From positions 186,001-250,000 of the forward strand of contig NZ_JAINFL010000006.1 of NCBI RefSeq assembly GCF_022458895.1: a stretch of DNA of 64,000 bases, given 5' to 3'. This DNA is from Roseihalotalea indica (GTDB lineage Bacteria > Bacteroidota > Bacteroidia > Cytophagales > Cyclobacteriaceae). Below are positions 1 through 8,382 of the stretch, in pieces (the stretch's first letter is position 1; each line of letters opens with the position of its first letter). The notes below the pieces were generated by a model. The model was not told the DNA's origin. It saw nothing but the letters and a program-made list of their open reading frames with translations, and did not search any database. A program made the position numbers and the translations under genes.

Positions 1-254
1 AACAATAGTGAGTAGCTTTTGTGAGATTGTATTGGATATTGGGAGAAGACATCGGAAGTGTCTGGCAATGATCAATCTTTGGATGCTCTGCTTCTTAAAC
101 TTCGGATATCCTGAATAGCAATAATTTGCTATTCATTCAGTAAAGATCACTGCGACCACCGCGTGGCGACCACCGCGTGGCGACCATCACGATGGCCGCC
201 ACGCGGTGGTCGCCACGCGGTGGCCGTGATAAAGTCTAGTTTGGTTTGATACAG
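1..254. other. Left-edge stretch with no supported gene
   Basis: No gene can be supported here. A reading frame on the plus strand is open from base 2 to a stop at 116-118, and one on the minus strand is also open to the edge, but neither looks like a known protein and the sequence is cut by the window edge. A small palindrome, TAGCAA-TAAT-TTGCTA, lies at 116-131. The GC-rich hairpin element at 146-230 is listed separately. Confidence 0.5.
146..230. repeat. GC-rich palindromic element (tandem plus inverted units)
   Basis: An imperfect hairpin bounded by ATCAC on the left and GTGAT on the right. Each arm carries two tandem copies of a unit like CCACCGCGTGGCGA, and the arms are inverted copies of one another with about 27 paired bases before a short loop containing ATCACGAT. 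It stands out as a GC-rich block in AT-rich intergenic DNA, just past the 3' end of the J-domain gene. The form resembles REP/BIME-type extragenic palindromes, but without genome-wide copies that remains an inference. It could also act as a terminator for the J-domain gene, although no T-tract follows. Confidence 0.75.
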
Positions 255-785
255 CTAGAAGGCATTTTTCTTGAAGCGGATGGTACGCCACATTACCATC
301 ATGCCAGCGAGGGATAGGGGAGTCATAATAGCTCCTTCCCACCATTCAAAGCCCTTTTCAACCATCAGATATCCGGCAAAAACCGGAAGGGCAATAAAGA
401 ATAAACTCACGCTCCACGATAGCAGGTCTAACATAAAATACGTTATCCGATGGGCAATAGAAAGTTCGGTCTCTTCAGTTGCTTGTGGGTACTGCTGAGA
501 AAAATCCGGTTGAGGAGGAGGGGGAACTGGCGGACGGTTCTGGTAGATATGCTGAAACTGAGTCTGGTACTCGGTCGTTGCTTGAGCGTAGGTTTGGGCA
601 AAAGAAGCCTGATGATAGGCTAATAATACTTCGTGAGCCTCGGCAATTTGCTGAAAAAGTACTTTTGCTTCCTGGCTGGAGTTTACATCGGGATGATACT
701 TAAGCGCCAGTAAGCGGTAGGCTTTTTTTATTTCAGCCGTCGTAGCGCCTCGCGGTAGTCCCAAAACGCGATAGTACTCATCCAT
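255..785 (-). CDS. J-domain (DnaJ-like) membrane protein
   Basis: A 176-residue co-chaperone-like protein. Residues 1-60 form a J domain with the HPD motif at 31-33, the part that stimulates Hsp70 ATPase activity in this family. A linker with several prolines follows (about 84-94), and two hydrophobic segments near 118-141 and 151-167 would anchor it in the inner membrane with the J domain in the cytoplasm. It lacks the Gly/Phe, zinc-finger and C-terminal substrate domains of true DnaJ, so it probably recruits DnaK to a membrane site. It stands alone, downstream of the M23 protein on the same strand with a gap of about 50 bases. The client is unknown. Confidence 0.85.
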   Translation of the reverse strand: MDEYYRVLGLPRGATTAEIKKAYRLLALKYHPDVNSSQEAKVLFQQIAEAHEVLLAYHQASFAQTYAQATTEYQTQFQHIYQNRPPVPPPPQPDFSQQYPQATEETELSIAHRITYFMLDLLSWSVSLFFIALPVFAGYLMVEKGFEWWEGAIMTPLSLAGMMVMWRTIRFKKNAF

Positions 786-834
786 GGTAGAATTCTTAGC
801 CGTGTAACATCATACCGAAGTGAACTGTTTTCAC

Positions 835-1506
835 TTACCTAAACTTAAGCAAAAGCATGGGATCAATACAAATAGTTTTGTAAAAATTCGCTTGCGAAGG
901 AGCAATAACTCCTGGGAAATCTCCGGCGTTACCCAGCAGATCAGTCATAACTTGAAAATGCAGGTGCGGAGGCCAATCGCCATTCTCCGGGTAATTACCT
1001 AAAGCCGCAAAGCACTCGTCTTTCTGAATAGGTTGCCCCACTCGTTTATTACGCAAAGATTCGCGGCTCAAATGTCCATATAAGGAATAAAACGTCGAAT
1101 TTTCAATTTTATGTTCTAAAATGATGGTCGGTCCATAATCTCCAAACCCATCATTATCCTTAAAACTATGAATTACGCCATCTAAAGGAGCATGGATGGG
1201 CGTAAGGGCGGGAGACCATACATCAACCCCCAAATGAATAGAGCGCACCTCTTCGGTGGTGTACAGGGTACTTCTACGATAGATAGATCGGTTTTCCAGA
1301 AAACCACCAATTCCGGTTCTCCCAGGTGAGAGGGTGTCAAATATAAGATGGTTAAATACGGCGGTGTCCACCAGGTCAAAACTCGCAAGTAAGGGGTTCT
1401 GGTCACTCAATACCAGTGGTAATAGATCAGAAGCTTCAATGTTTGGAAACACATACCCAATCAGATCGTTACGTATCTTTAGATACTGCTCGATTTGTTC
1501 TTTCAT
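835..1506 (-). CDS. M23-family (LytM-like) metallopeptidase domain protein
   Basis: A 223-residue protein whose C-terminal half matches the M23 peptidoglycan endopeptidase fold: zinc-ligand motif HLGVD (H91, D95), a YGH loop (H145) and HLH (H181, H183), so the catalytic set looks complete. Unlike most family members it begins with no signal peptide or membrane segment (MKEQIEQYLKIR), so either it acts in the cytoplasm or on a non-wall substrate, or it is exported by another route. Bacteroidota contain cytosolic M23-like proteins of unknown substrate. It lies just upstream of the J-domain gene on the same strand and is divergent from tkt. Confidence 0.8.
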   Translation of the reverse strand: MKEQIEQYLKIRNDLIGYVFPNIEASDLLPLVLSDQNPLLASFDLVDTAVFNHLIFDTLSPGRTGIGGFLENRSIYRRSTLYTTEEVRSIHLGVDVWSPALTPIHAPLDGVIHSFKDNDGFGDYGPTIILEHKIENSTFYSLYGHLSRESLRNKRVGQPIQKDECFAALGNYPENGDWPPHLHFQVMTDLLGNAGDFPGVIAPSQANFYKTICIDPMLLLKFR

Positions 1507-1740
1507 AATGGCTTAACTACAGCTGAATTTGTTCTTTAACAGTATGGGAGTACAAGATGTTAAATTATTCATAACTTTACCGGCAAATACGGAAACGAAC
1601 GTATACTATTTTTTATAGCCCCTGATGGAAGTATTTTGCTAAAACTTTTTCATTATTGCCAAATATCAGTATTACGGCTGTTTTCATCCGAGTGTATCTC
1701 AATATTAAATTCTTCTTTATACGATTAACTTTTTTGCTAC

Positions 1741-3756
1741 ATGAACCAACAAGAACTAGAGACCTTATGTATTGATACCATTCGCACCCTGTCAATGGAT
1801 GCAGTACAGAAAGCAAATTCAGGCCACCCAGGCACGGCCATGAGTTTGGCACCTATCGCTCATGTCCTTTGGTCCCGGATCATGAATTATAACCCGGAAG
1901 ATTCTCGGTGGCCTAACCGCGACCGCTTTATTCTTTCTGCCGGCCACGCCTGTATCTTACAGTACAGTATCCTGCATCTGACTGGCTATGATTTGTCGAT
2001 GGACGATTTAAAGAACTTCCGGCAGTGGGAAAGCAAAACTGCGGGGCACCCCGAATACGGTCTGGCTCCGGGCATTGAAGTAACAACCGGTCCTTTGGGA
2101 CAAGGTTTTGCCAACGGAGTAGGTTTCGCTATGGGGCAGAAGTTTCTGGCAGCCCGTTACAACAAAGAGGGGAAAGATGTTTTCGATTATAAAATATATG
2201 CCATCTGTAGTGACGGTGACCTGATGGAAGGTATTTCTTCTGAAGCTGGTTCTATTGCCGGACACCAGAAGTTAGGAAACCTCATTTATTTCTACGATGA
2301 TAATAACATCACCATCGATGGAAATACCAATATTACATTTACCGAAGATGTGGAAGCTCGCTTCCGTGCATTTGGCTGGCATACGCAAACCGTAGAAGAT
2401 GTTAACGATCTAGACGCACTGGAACAGGCCATCCGCACCGCTGAAGCCGTAGAAGATCAGCCTTCCCTGATTCGCGTAAAAACCAAGATTGCTTACGGAA
2501 GCCCTAATAAAATTAACACGTCGGGTGCTCATGGTGCTCCATTAGGAGACGATGAAGTGGCTGCTACCAAGAAAAACCTTGGCTGGGACCCTGACAAAAA
2601 GTTTTACGTACCAGATGAAGTGTACGAATTCTACCAGAAGACCGTCGCTGACCGGAAGAAGAAACAACAAGATTGGGAAAAGCTATTCCAATCGTACAAA
2701 TCTGAGCACAGTGATCTGGCTAACGAATACCTCAACTTCACTAAAGAGCAGTATCCGTCGGGTTGGAAAGATGATTTGCCTTTCTTTGAGCCGGATAAAA
2801 AAGGTATGGCAACCCGGAATGCGGGTAAAAAAGTAATGAATGCCATTGCCCCTCATCTACCTTTATTACTGGGTGGGGCGGCCGACCTGGTAGAATCTAC
2901 CAAGACCGAAGTAGAAGCTTCAGGTAGTTTTGAACCTGGTAACTATAGCGGGCAGAATATTCACTTTGGTATTCGGGAACACGCCATGGGAGCGATTGTC
3001 AACGGGCTCACCCTGACCGAAGGTATCATTGGCTATGGCTCAACCTTCTTTATCTTTACCGATTATATGCGGCCTACCTTGCGTTTGGCGGGTATCATGA
3101 AGTTGCGATCCATCTTTATATACACGCATGATAGTATTGGGTTAGGAGAGGATGGAACCACGCACCAACCGATTGAGCACCTGATGTCAATGCGTGCTAT
3201 TCCTCAACTCACTACCATTCGTCCTGCGGATGCCAATGAAACAACTCAGGCATGGCGAGTAGCGATAGAACACAAAAATGGCCCCGTTGCCATTGTACTT
3301 ACTCGTCAGAATGTTCCTGTATTGGATTACCAACACTGTGAAGGTCCGGAAAGTCTGGAGAAAGGTGCGTATGTATTGAAAGATGCTGATGATACTCCTC
3401 AGATGATTCTTATGGCGTCAGGTTCAGAGGTGCATTTGGCATTAGAGGCTCAGGAAAAACTGGCTAGTGAAGGAATTCAGGCTCGAGTAGTGAGTATGCC
3501 ATCTTGGGAGCTATTTGAAAAACAGGATGCTTCTTATAAAGAAAGTGTGTTCCCTAAAAATATCCGCAAGCGCATTTCTATCGAAGCTGGAGTTACCTTG
3601 GGGTGGCATAAGTACATCACCGATGAAGGTATGTCTATTGGAATTGATACTTTCGGTGAGTCAGCTCCTGGAGGCAAACTGATGGAAGAATTTGGCTTTA
3701 CTACCGAGAATATTGTAAAACATGCTAAGCAGTTGCTGGAAACAGCGAATGTCTAA
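1741..3756 (+). CDS. tkt: Transketolase
   Basis: A 671-residue full-length transketolase that moves two-carbon ketol units between sugar phosphates in the non-oxidative pentose phosphate pathway. It has the early HPG motif for substrate binding, the thiamine-diphosphate motif SDGDLMEGISSEA with the downstream NN of that motif, and the pyrimidine-binding half with GIREHAMG. Length is normal for the family. The ATG at 1741 gives the standard N-terminus. It opens a same-strand run of pentose-phosphate genes (rpiB, gnd, zwf-pgl), with gaps of about 70 to 210 bases, so the cluster is co-located but may be several transcripts. Confidence 0.97.
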   Translation: MNQQELETLCIDTIRTLSMDAVQKANSGHPGTAMSLAPIAHVLWSRIMNYNPEDSRWPNRDRFILSAGHACILQYSILHLTGYDLSMDDLKNFRQWESKTAGHPEYGLAPGIEVTTGPLGQGFANGVGFAMGQKFLAARYNKEGKDVFDYKIYAICSDGDLMEGISSEAGSIAGHQKLGNLIYFYDDNNITIDGNTNITFTEDVEARFRAFGWHTQTVEDVNDLDALEQAIRTAEAVEDQPSLIRVKTKIAYGSPNKINTSGAHGAPLGDDEVAATKKNLGWDPDKKFYVPDEVYEFYQKTVADRKKKQQDWEKLFQSYKSEHSDLANEYLNFTKEQYPSGWKDDLPFFEPDKKGMATRNAGKKVMNAIAPHLPLLLGGAADLVESTKTEVEASGSFEPGNYSGQNIHFGIREHAMGAIVNGLTLTEGIIGYGSTFFIFTDYMRPTLRLAGIMKLRSIFIYTHDSIGLGEDGTTHQPIEHLMSMRAIPQLTTIRPADANETTQAWRVAIEHKNGPVAIVLTRQNVPVLDYQHCEGPESLEKGAYVLKDADDTPQMILMASGSEVHLALEAQEKLASEGIQARVVSMPSWELFEKQDASYKESVFPKNIRKRISIEAGVTLGWHKYITDEGMSIGIDTFGESAPGGKLMEEFGFTTENIVKHAKQLLETANV

Positions 3757-3767
3757 CCCTGATGACT

Positions 3768-3841
3768 CAGGTGTTCGTGAGAATTTGAGGTATACGAACA
3801 AGTAAATTCGGTACCTGAAATTTCAAATACGCGAGCACCTG
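3768..3841. repeat. Imperfect inverted repeat between tkt and rpiB
   Basis: The gap holds two imperfectly inverted arms: CAGGTG-TTCG-TG with TTTGAGGTA on the left and TACCTGAAATTTCAAA with CGAGCACCTG on the right. They could form a long interrupted hairpin in the transcript. There is no T-tract, so a processing, stability or attenuation role is as likely as termination. The CAGGT core also recurs in the hairpin after zwf-pgl. Confidence 0.45.
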
Positions 3842-3862
3842 GTCATGTTAACTTTTTAAGCT

Positions 3863-4321
3863 ATGAAAGTAGGTATTGCCGCAGATCATGGTGGCTTTTA
3901 TGCCAAGCAAAAACTTGCCGAATTTCTCCATACACTGGATGGAATCGTAGTGGTAGATTATGGAGCCAATGAGTATGATGCCCAGGATGATTACCCCGAT
4001 TTTGCCACTAGAATTGCACAAGCATTGGCGCAAGGCGAAATTGAACGGGGAATCGCTATTTGTGGGAGTGGTGTAGGGGCTTCTATTGCGGCCAATAAAG
4101 TGCCCGGAGTACGAGCGGCTTTAATTTGCGATACGTATTCAGCCCATCAGGGGGTGGAACACGACGATATGAATATTATCTGCTTTGGCGCCCGGGTCTT
4201 CGGCGAAGAACTTATCAAAGAAATGACCCAGGCTTTCTTAAAAGCGGAATTTTCCGGTGAGGAACGGCATACCCGCCGCCTTAACAAAGTAAAGGCTTTA
4301 GAACAGAAAAATTTTTCTTAA
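3863..4321 (+). CDS. rpiB: Ribose-5-phosphate isomerase B
   Basis: A 152-residue RpiB/LacAB-family isomerase converting ribulose 5-phosphate to ribose 5-phosphate. It has the N-terminal DHGG motif, the ICGSGVG loop carrying the catalytic cysteine, and the HQGVEHDDMN segment used in substrate binding. Length and motifs are normal. It sits between tkt and gnd, so the two branches of the pathway are joined here. Confidence 0.95.
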   Translation: MKVGIAADHGGFYAKQKLAEFLHTLDGIVVVDYGANEYDAQDDYPDFATRIAQALAQGEIERGIAICGSGVGASIAANKVPGVRAALICDTYSAHQGVEHDDMNIICFGARVFGEELIKEMTQAFLKAEFSGEERHTRRLNKVKALEQKNFS

Positions 4322-4390
4322 AACCGTGAAGCCAGGTCCAACTATAATTAGTTAAGTCCCTGCGCTAAACAAGGAAATACAACCACATAT

Positions 4391-5803
4391 ATGGAAACAC
4401 AACACTATGATTTTGGCATGGTTGGACTGGGAGTGATGGGACGCAACTTTTTGTTGAATATTGCTGACAGCGGCTTTTCCGTCATTGGTCTGGATAAAGA
4501 CGATGCCAAAGCGGCAGCGCTGGAAGAAGAGGGAAGCGAAAATGTTAAAGGAGCCACCACACCGGAAGATTTCGTGAACGCTCTCAAAAAGCCGCGTAAA
4601 ATAATGATGCTGGTACCCGCGGGACCCATTGTAGACTCAGTGATTGAAGAACTGACTCCATTACTGGAAGAAGGCGATGTTTTAATTGACGGAGGTAACT
4701 CTCATTTTACCGATACCGATCGCCGCATAGAAGAACTAAAAGCTAAAAATATCAACTACCTGGGTATTGGTGTATCCGGGGGGGAAGAAGGCGCTCGCAA
4801 AGGACCTAGTCTGATGCCCGGTGGCATGAAAGAAGCCTACGAGATTGTCCGTCCCATGCTGGAAGCCGCTGCTGCCAAAGTTAATGGAGAGCCTTGTGTA
4901 ACCTATCTGGGTTCATCCTCCGCAGGTAACTTCGTGAAAATGGTTCACAACGGTATAGAATACGGGTTGATGGAACTGATTGCCGAGGTGTATGACCTCA
5001 TGAAGCGAAGCATGGATCTTTCTAATGAAGAAATTCATAAAACATTTGCCGAGTGGAACGCCGGCGAGTTACAGTCGTTTCTGGTAGAAATTACCGCCGA
5101 TATTTTCAAAGAACCTGATACCAAAGTGGGTGAAGGTTTTCTGGTTGATAAAATACTGGATAAAGCCAAGCAAAAAGGCACCGGGAAGTGGACTTCTCAG
5201 GTGGCTATGGACTTAGGTATCCCGATTCCCGTGATTGATGCGGCAGTGACTTCTCGTTTTCTGTCGGCATTGAAAGGCGAACGGGAGCAGGCCGCCGAAA
5301 TTCTGGTAAACGAGCAGCAGGAGTTAAAAGCTGAGAAGAAATTTTTGGTTGGCGAATTGCGCAATGCACTGCATTTTGCCACGATTGTGACCTACGCTCA
5401 GGGTATGGCCTTGCTGAAAGAATCTTCTACTGAATTTAATTATGGACTTAATTTGGCTGACGTAGCTAAAATCTGGCGGGGCGGTTGTATTATCCGGGCT
5501 AAGTTGCTGGAAGATATTATGGCTTCCTACCATCATCAGCCTGATCTGGTTAACCTGATGCTGGATGATCATATTGCGAAGGTTTTGCTGCAACTACATC
5601 TGGATGCAGTGGAAATCGCGAAGCTAGGGTTAGATCAGGGCGTGCCCATGCCTGCCCTCAATGCTGCACTGGCTTATTTTGATGCTTACCGAAGCAAGCG
5701 GTTGCCTTCTAACCTTACTCAGGCCCAACGAGACTTTTTTGGAGCCCATACCTATGAGCGTATCGACGCCGAAGGCACGTTCCATACTGAATGGAATAAA
5801 TAA
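4391..5803 (+). CDS. gnd: 6-phosphogluconate dehydrogenase (decarboxylating)
   Basis: A 470-residue enzyme that oxidises 6-phosphogluconate to ribulose 5-phosphate and CO2. It shows the N-terminal dinucleotide-binding GLGVMGRN motif, the substrate loop GVSGGEEGARKGPS, the GTGKWT segment and the C-terminal FGAHTYERID tail that reaches the partner subunit in the dimer. Full length matches the NADP-type enzyme (about 470 residues). It lies 69 bases after rpiB. Confidence 0.97.
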   Translation: METQHYDFGMVGLGVMGRNFLLNIADSGFSVIGLDKDDAKAAALEEEGSENVKGATTPEDFVNALKKPRKIMMLVPAGPIVDSVIEELTPLLEEGDVLIDGGNSHFTDTDRRIEELKAKNINYLGIGVSGGEEGARKGPSLMPGGMKEAYEIVRPMLEAAAAKVNGEPCVTYLGSSSAGNFVKMVHNGIEYGLMELIAEVYDLMKRSMDLSNEEIHKTFAEWNAGELQSFLVEITADIFKEPDTKVGEGFLVDKILDKAKQKGTGKWTSQVAMDLGIPIPVIDAAVTSRFLSALKGEREQAAEILVNEQQELKAEKKFLVGELRNALHFATIVTYAQGMALLKESSTEFNYGLNLADVAKIWRGGCIIRAKLLEDIMASYHHQPDLVNLMLDDHIAKVLLQLHLDAVEIAKLGLDQGVPMPALNAALAYFDAYRSKRLPSNLTQAQRDFFGAHTYERIDAEGTFHTEWNK

Positions 5804-6010
5804 TAATCAAAAGATGGAGACCGAAAAACGGAGTCTGAAGTCGAGGTTCGGTATCAATACTTTAGCTAAGGCTAACAAGCCGTGATCTGGTATTTAGGGG
5901 ATAGAAAGAGTTTCACCTGACCAATTTCTGTCTATCTCCGTAAATGATATAACGAACAGTTCCCAGTATCCGGCTTCCGGAGTCCGTTTTCCAATCTTAA
6001 ACTTGAACCT

Positions 6011-8302
6011 ATGAATGCTGTTGACTATCAAAATATAAACCCTACTGTCATTGTCATTTTTGGTGGTAGTGGTGATTTAAATAAGCGTAAGTTAATTCCC
6101 GCTCTATACAATCTCTACATTGACCGGTACCTGCCAGAAAATTTTCACATTATCGGGTTGGGAAGGACCGAATACTCGGACGATGATTTTCGCTCGTTTT
6201 TGAAAGAAGGCGTGGATGATTTTTCCCGCCGGAAATCGGATGAAACTACCTGGAAGGAGTTTTCGGAGCATGTAGCCTACCACGTTTCTAATGTAAAAGA
6301 TATTGAGTCTTACAAAGAGATCGTTGGGCTGATTGAAGAGAAAGAGCAGGAGTGGGGTACTAAAGAAGTTAACCGACTGTTTTATCTTTCCGTAGCACCC
6401 ACGCTGTTTGAGCCCATTGCGATAAACTTAGGTAAAGTAGGTGCCTGCCAGGATGTGAACCGAACCCGAATCATTATTGAGAAGCCTTTCGGCCACGACT
6501 TAAAAACGGCCCATTCGCTGAACCGCATTCTGACCAAGATTTTTGCAGAACAGCAAATCTTCCGCATTGACCACTATTTGGGTAAAGAAACTGTACAGAA
6601 CATTCTGACTTTCCGCTTTACCAATGCACTGTTTGAACCCATCTGGAACCGCAACTACATTGACCATGTGCAGATTACCGTTTCGGAAACAGTTGGTGTA
6701 GGCACGCGTGGAGGCTATTACGAAGGCTCCGGCGCCCTGCGAGATATGATCCAGAACCACGTGCTGCAACTGGTTTCCATGATTGCTATGGAACCGCCCA
6801 TTTCTCTGGAGGCTGATGAAATTCGAAACAAGAAAGTAGATGTGCTAAAAGCCATGCGGCGTATTAGCCCGGAAGACGTAGAAGAGCATGCAGTGCGGGG
6901 CCAATACGGGCCTGGTTGGATTAAGGGAGAGGAAGTGCCTGGTTATCGGGATGCCGAAGGGGTAGCCGAAGATTCTAATACTGAAACCTACGCGGCAGCC
7001 AAGTTTTACATTGACAACTGGCGTTGGCAGGATGTGCCAATTTACGTGCGAACAGGTAAGCGTATGGCGGATAAAACCACGGTCATCGCTATTCAACTTA
7101 AATCAGCCCCACACCGGGCTTTTGTCTCTAATGGCAAAATCAATCAAGACCCTAATAGAATTATTATTAATATCCAGCCAGAGATGGGGATGAAAATCCG
7201 ATTTCAGGCCAAACGTCCGGGAGTTAGCCAGATTGTAAATCCGGTTGAGATGATTTTTGATTATGAGCAGGCGTATGATGCACCAACCCCCGAAGCCTAC
7301 GAAACATTATTGCTGGATGCCGTTGCCGGTAATGCAGCGCTCTTTATGCGCGCCGATCAGGTAGAAGCAGCCTGGGAAGTAGTGATGCCCATTTTAGAAA
7401 AGTGGGAGAGTATGCCACTTACAGATTATCCAAGTTACGATGCGGGAAGCTGGGGACCACCTAAGGCTAATGAGCTCCTTAATCAGGATGGTCGCCACTG
7501 GTTTAACCCGCCAGCCCGGAATGTTTTAGATACTGTGATTGAAGACAAGCATAATGAATCTAAAGTAGGAGTGATTAATCTGCATACCTATAATGATATT
7601 GATGACTTGAGCTACTGCGCCGCTGAGCTTTTCGCCTCAAAAAGTCAGGAGGCTGTTGAGAAGTTTGGGCGTTTTACCGTTTGCTTGTCGGGCGGAAGTT
7701 CTTCCAAGGCTATGTACGAGCTTCTGGCTAAAGAGCCGCTAGCTTCTAAGATCCCCTGGAAAAACGTACATGTATTCTGGGGTGATGAGCGGGCCGTTCC
7801 GATAGATCATCCGGATAGCAATGCTGGTATGGCGATGAGTGCCTTTCTTAAGAAAGTGCCTATTCCTGAAAATCAAATTTACCCGATTGAAGGTGGCCTA
7901 AGGGCTGATGTGGCGGCTTTACAATACGAAGAAGTGTTACAGCGGTTCTTCCAGGGACGTTCACCTCGCTTTGATCTGGTATTGCTAGGTTTAGGTTCTG
8001 ATGGGCATACGGCTTCATTATTCCCGGAAGTTACCATTTCTCAAAAAGAAATGACTTGGGTAAAAGAAGTATTCGTACCAAAATTGGATAGTTACCGCAT
8101 CACGCTAACGCCTCAGCTTATCAACAAAGCTAATTGCGTAGCTTTCATTGCCTATGGTAAAGGAAAAGCAGATGCTTTACAGCACGTGTTAGAAGGGCCA
8201 TACGAACCCGAGCAATACCCGGCCCAACTGATTCAGCCTACCCATGGCGAAGTTCATTGGTTTGTAGATAATGAGGCAGGCGGAACCCTGGCTAAAAAAT
8301 AA
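6011..8302 (+). CDS. zwf-pgl: Fused glucose-6-phosphate dehydrogenase / 6-phosphogluconolactonase
   Basis: One 763-residue reading frame carries two consecutive pathway enzymes. Residues 1 to about 505 are glucose-6-phosphate dehydrogenase, with the nucleotide motif GGSGDLNKRKL near residue 18 and the catalytic RIDHYLGKE at 185-193. Residues 519-763 are 6-phosphogluconolactonase, with LSGGSSSKAMYELL, WGDERAVP and GLGSDGHTASLFPE. The join falls near base 7565, and the linker (about 505-518) is open with no stop or start. Separate genes are the usual bacterial state. The fusion would channel the unstable lactone to Gnd's substrate, and gnd is the adjacent upstream gene. Confidence 0.95.
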   Translation: MNAVDYQNINPTVIVIFGGSGDLNKRKLIPALYNLYIDRYLPENFHIIGLGRTEYSDDDFRSFLKEGVDDFSRRKSDETTWKEFSEHVAYHVSNVKDIESYKEIVGLIEEKEQEWGTKEVNRLFYLSVAPTLFEPIAINLGKVGACQDVNRTRIIIEKPFGHDLKTAHSLNRILTKIFAEQQIFRIDHYLGKETVQNILTFRFTNALFEPIWNRNYIDHVQITVSETVGVGTRGGYYEGSGALRDMIQNHVLQLVSMIAMEPPISLEADEIRNKKVDVLKAMRRISPEDVEEHAVRGQYGPGWIKGEEVPGYRDAEGVAEDSNTETYAAAKFYIDNWRWQDVPIYVRTGKRMADKTTVIAIQLKSAPHRAFVSNGKINQDPNRIIINIQPEMGMKIRFQAKRPGVSQIVNPVEMIFDYEQAYDAPTPEAYETLLLDAVAGNAALFMRADQVEAAWEVVMPILEKWESMPLTDYPSYDAGSWGPPKANELLNQDGRHWFNPPARNVLDTVIEDKHNESKVGVINLHTYNDIDDLSYCAAELFASKSQEAVEKFGRFTVCLSGGSSSKAMYELLAKEPLASKIPWKNVHVFWGDERAVPIDHPDSNAGMAMSAFLKKVPIPENQIYPIEGGLRADVAALQYEEVLQRFFQGRSPRFDLVLLGLGSDGHTASLFPEVTISQKEMTWVKEVFVPKLDSYRITLTPQLINKANCVAFIAYGKGKADALQHVLEGPYEPEQYPAQLIQPTHGEVHWFVDNEAGGTLAKK

Positions 8303-8323
8303 ACTTTAATTGTTGTTGATTTC

Positions 8324-8375
8324 CAGGTTACAGGTTGAGAAGGTTTCAAGTTAGAAATTCTCAATCTGTAACCTG
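8324..8375. terminator. Hairpin between convergent zwf-pgl and GH3 genes
   Basis: CAGGTTACAGGTTGAGAA is followed about 16 bases later by its near-perfect inverse, TTCTCAATCTGTAACCTG. The strong stem lies between two genes that converge (zwf-pgl ends at 8302, the GH3 gene ends at 8383), where a bidirectional terminator is expected. No clear T-tract follows, so it may instead be a mobile palindromic repeat. Confidence 0.5.
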
Positions 8376-8382
8376 AAACTTA

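Noticed and set aside
2..118. Partial gene at the left edge
   Set aside because: The 38-codon open frame has no recognisable protein character, and a minus-strand frame is open over the same bases, so chance is enough.
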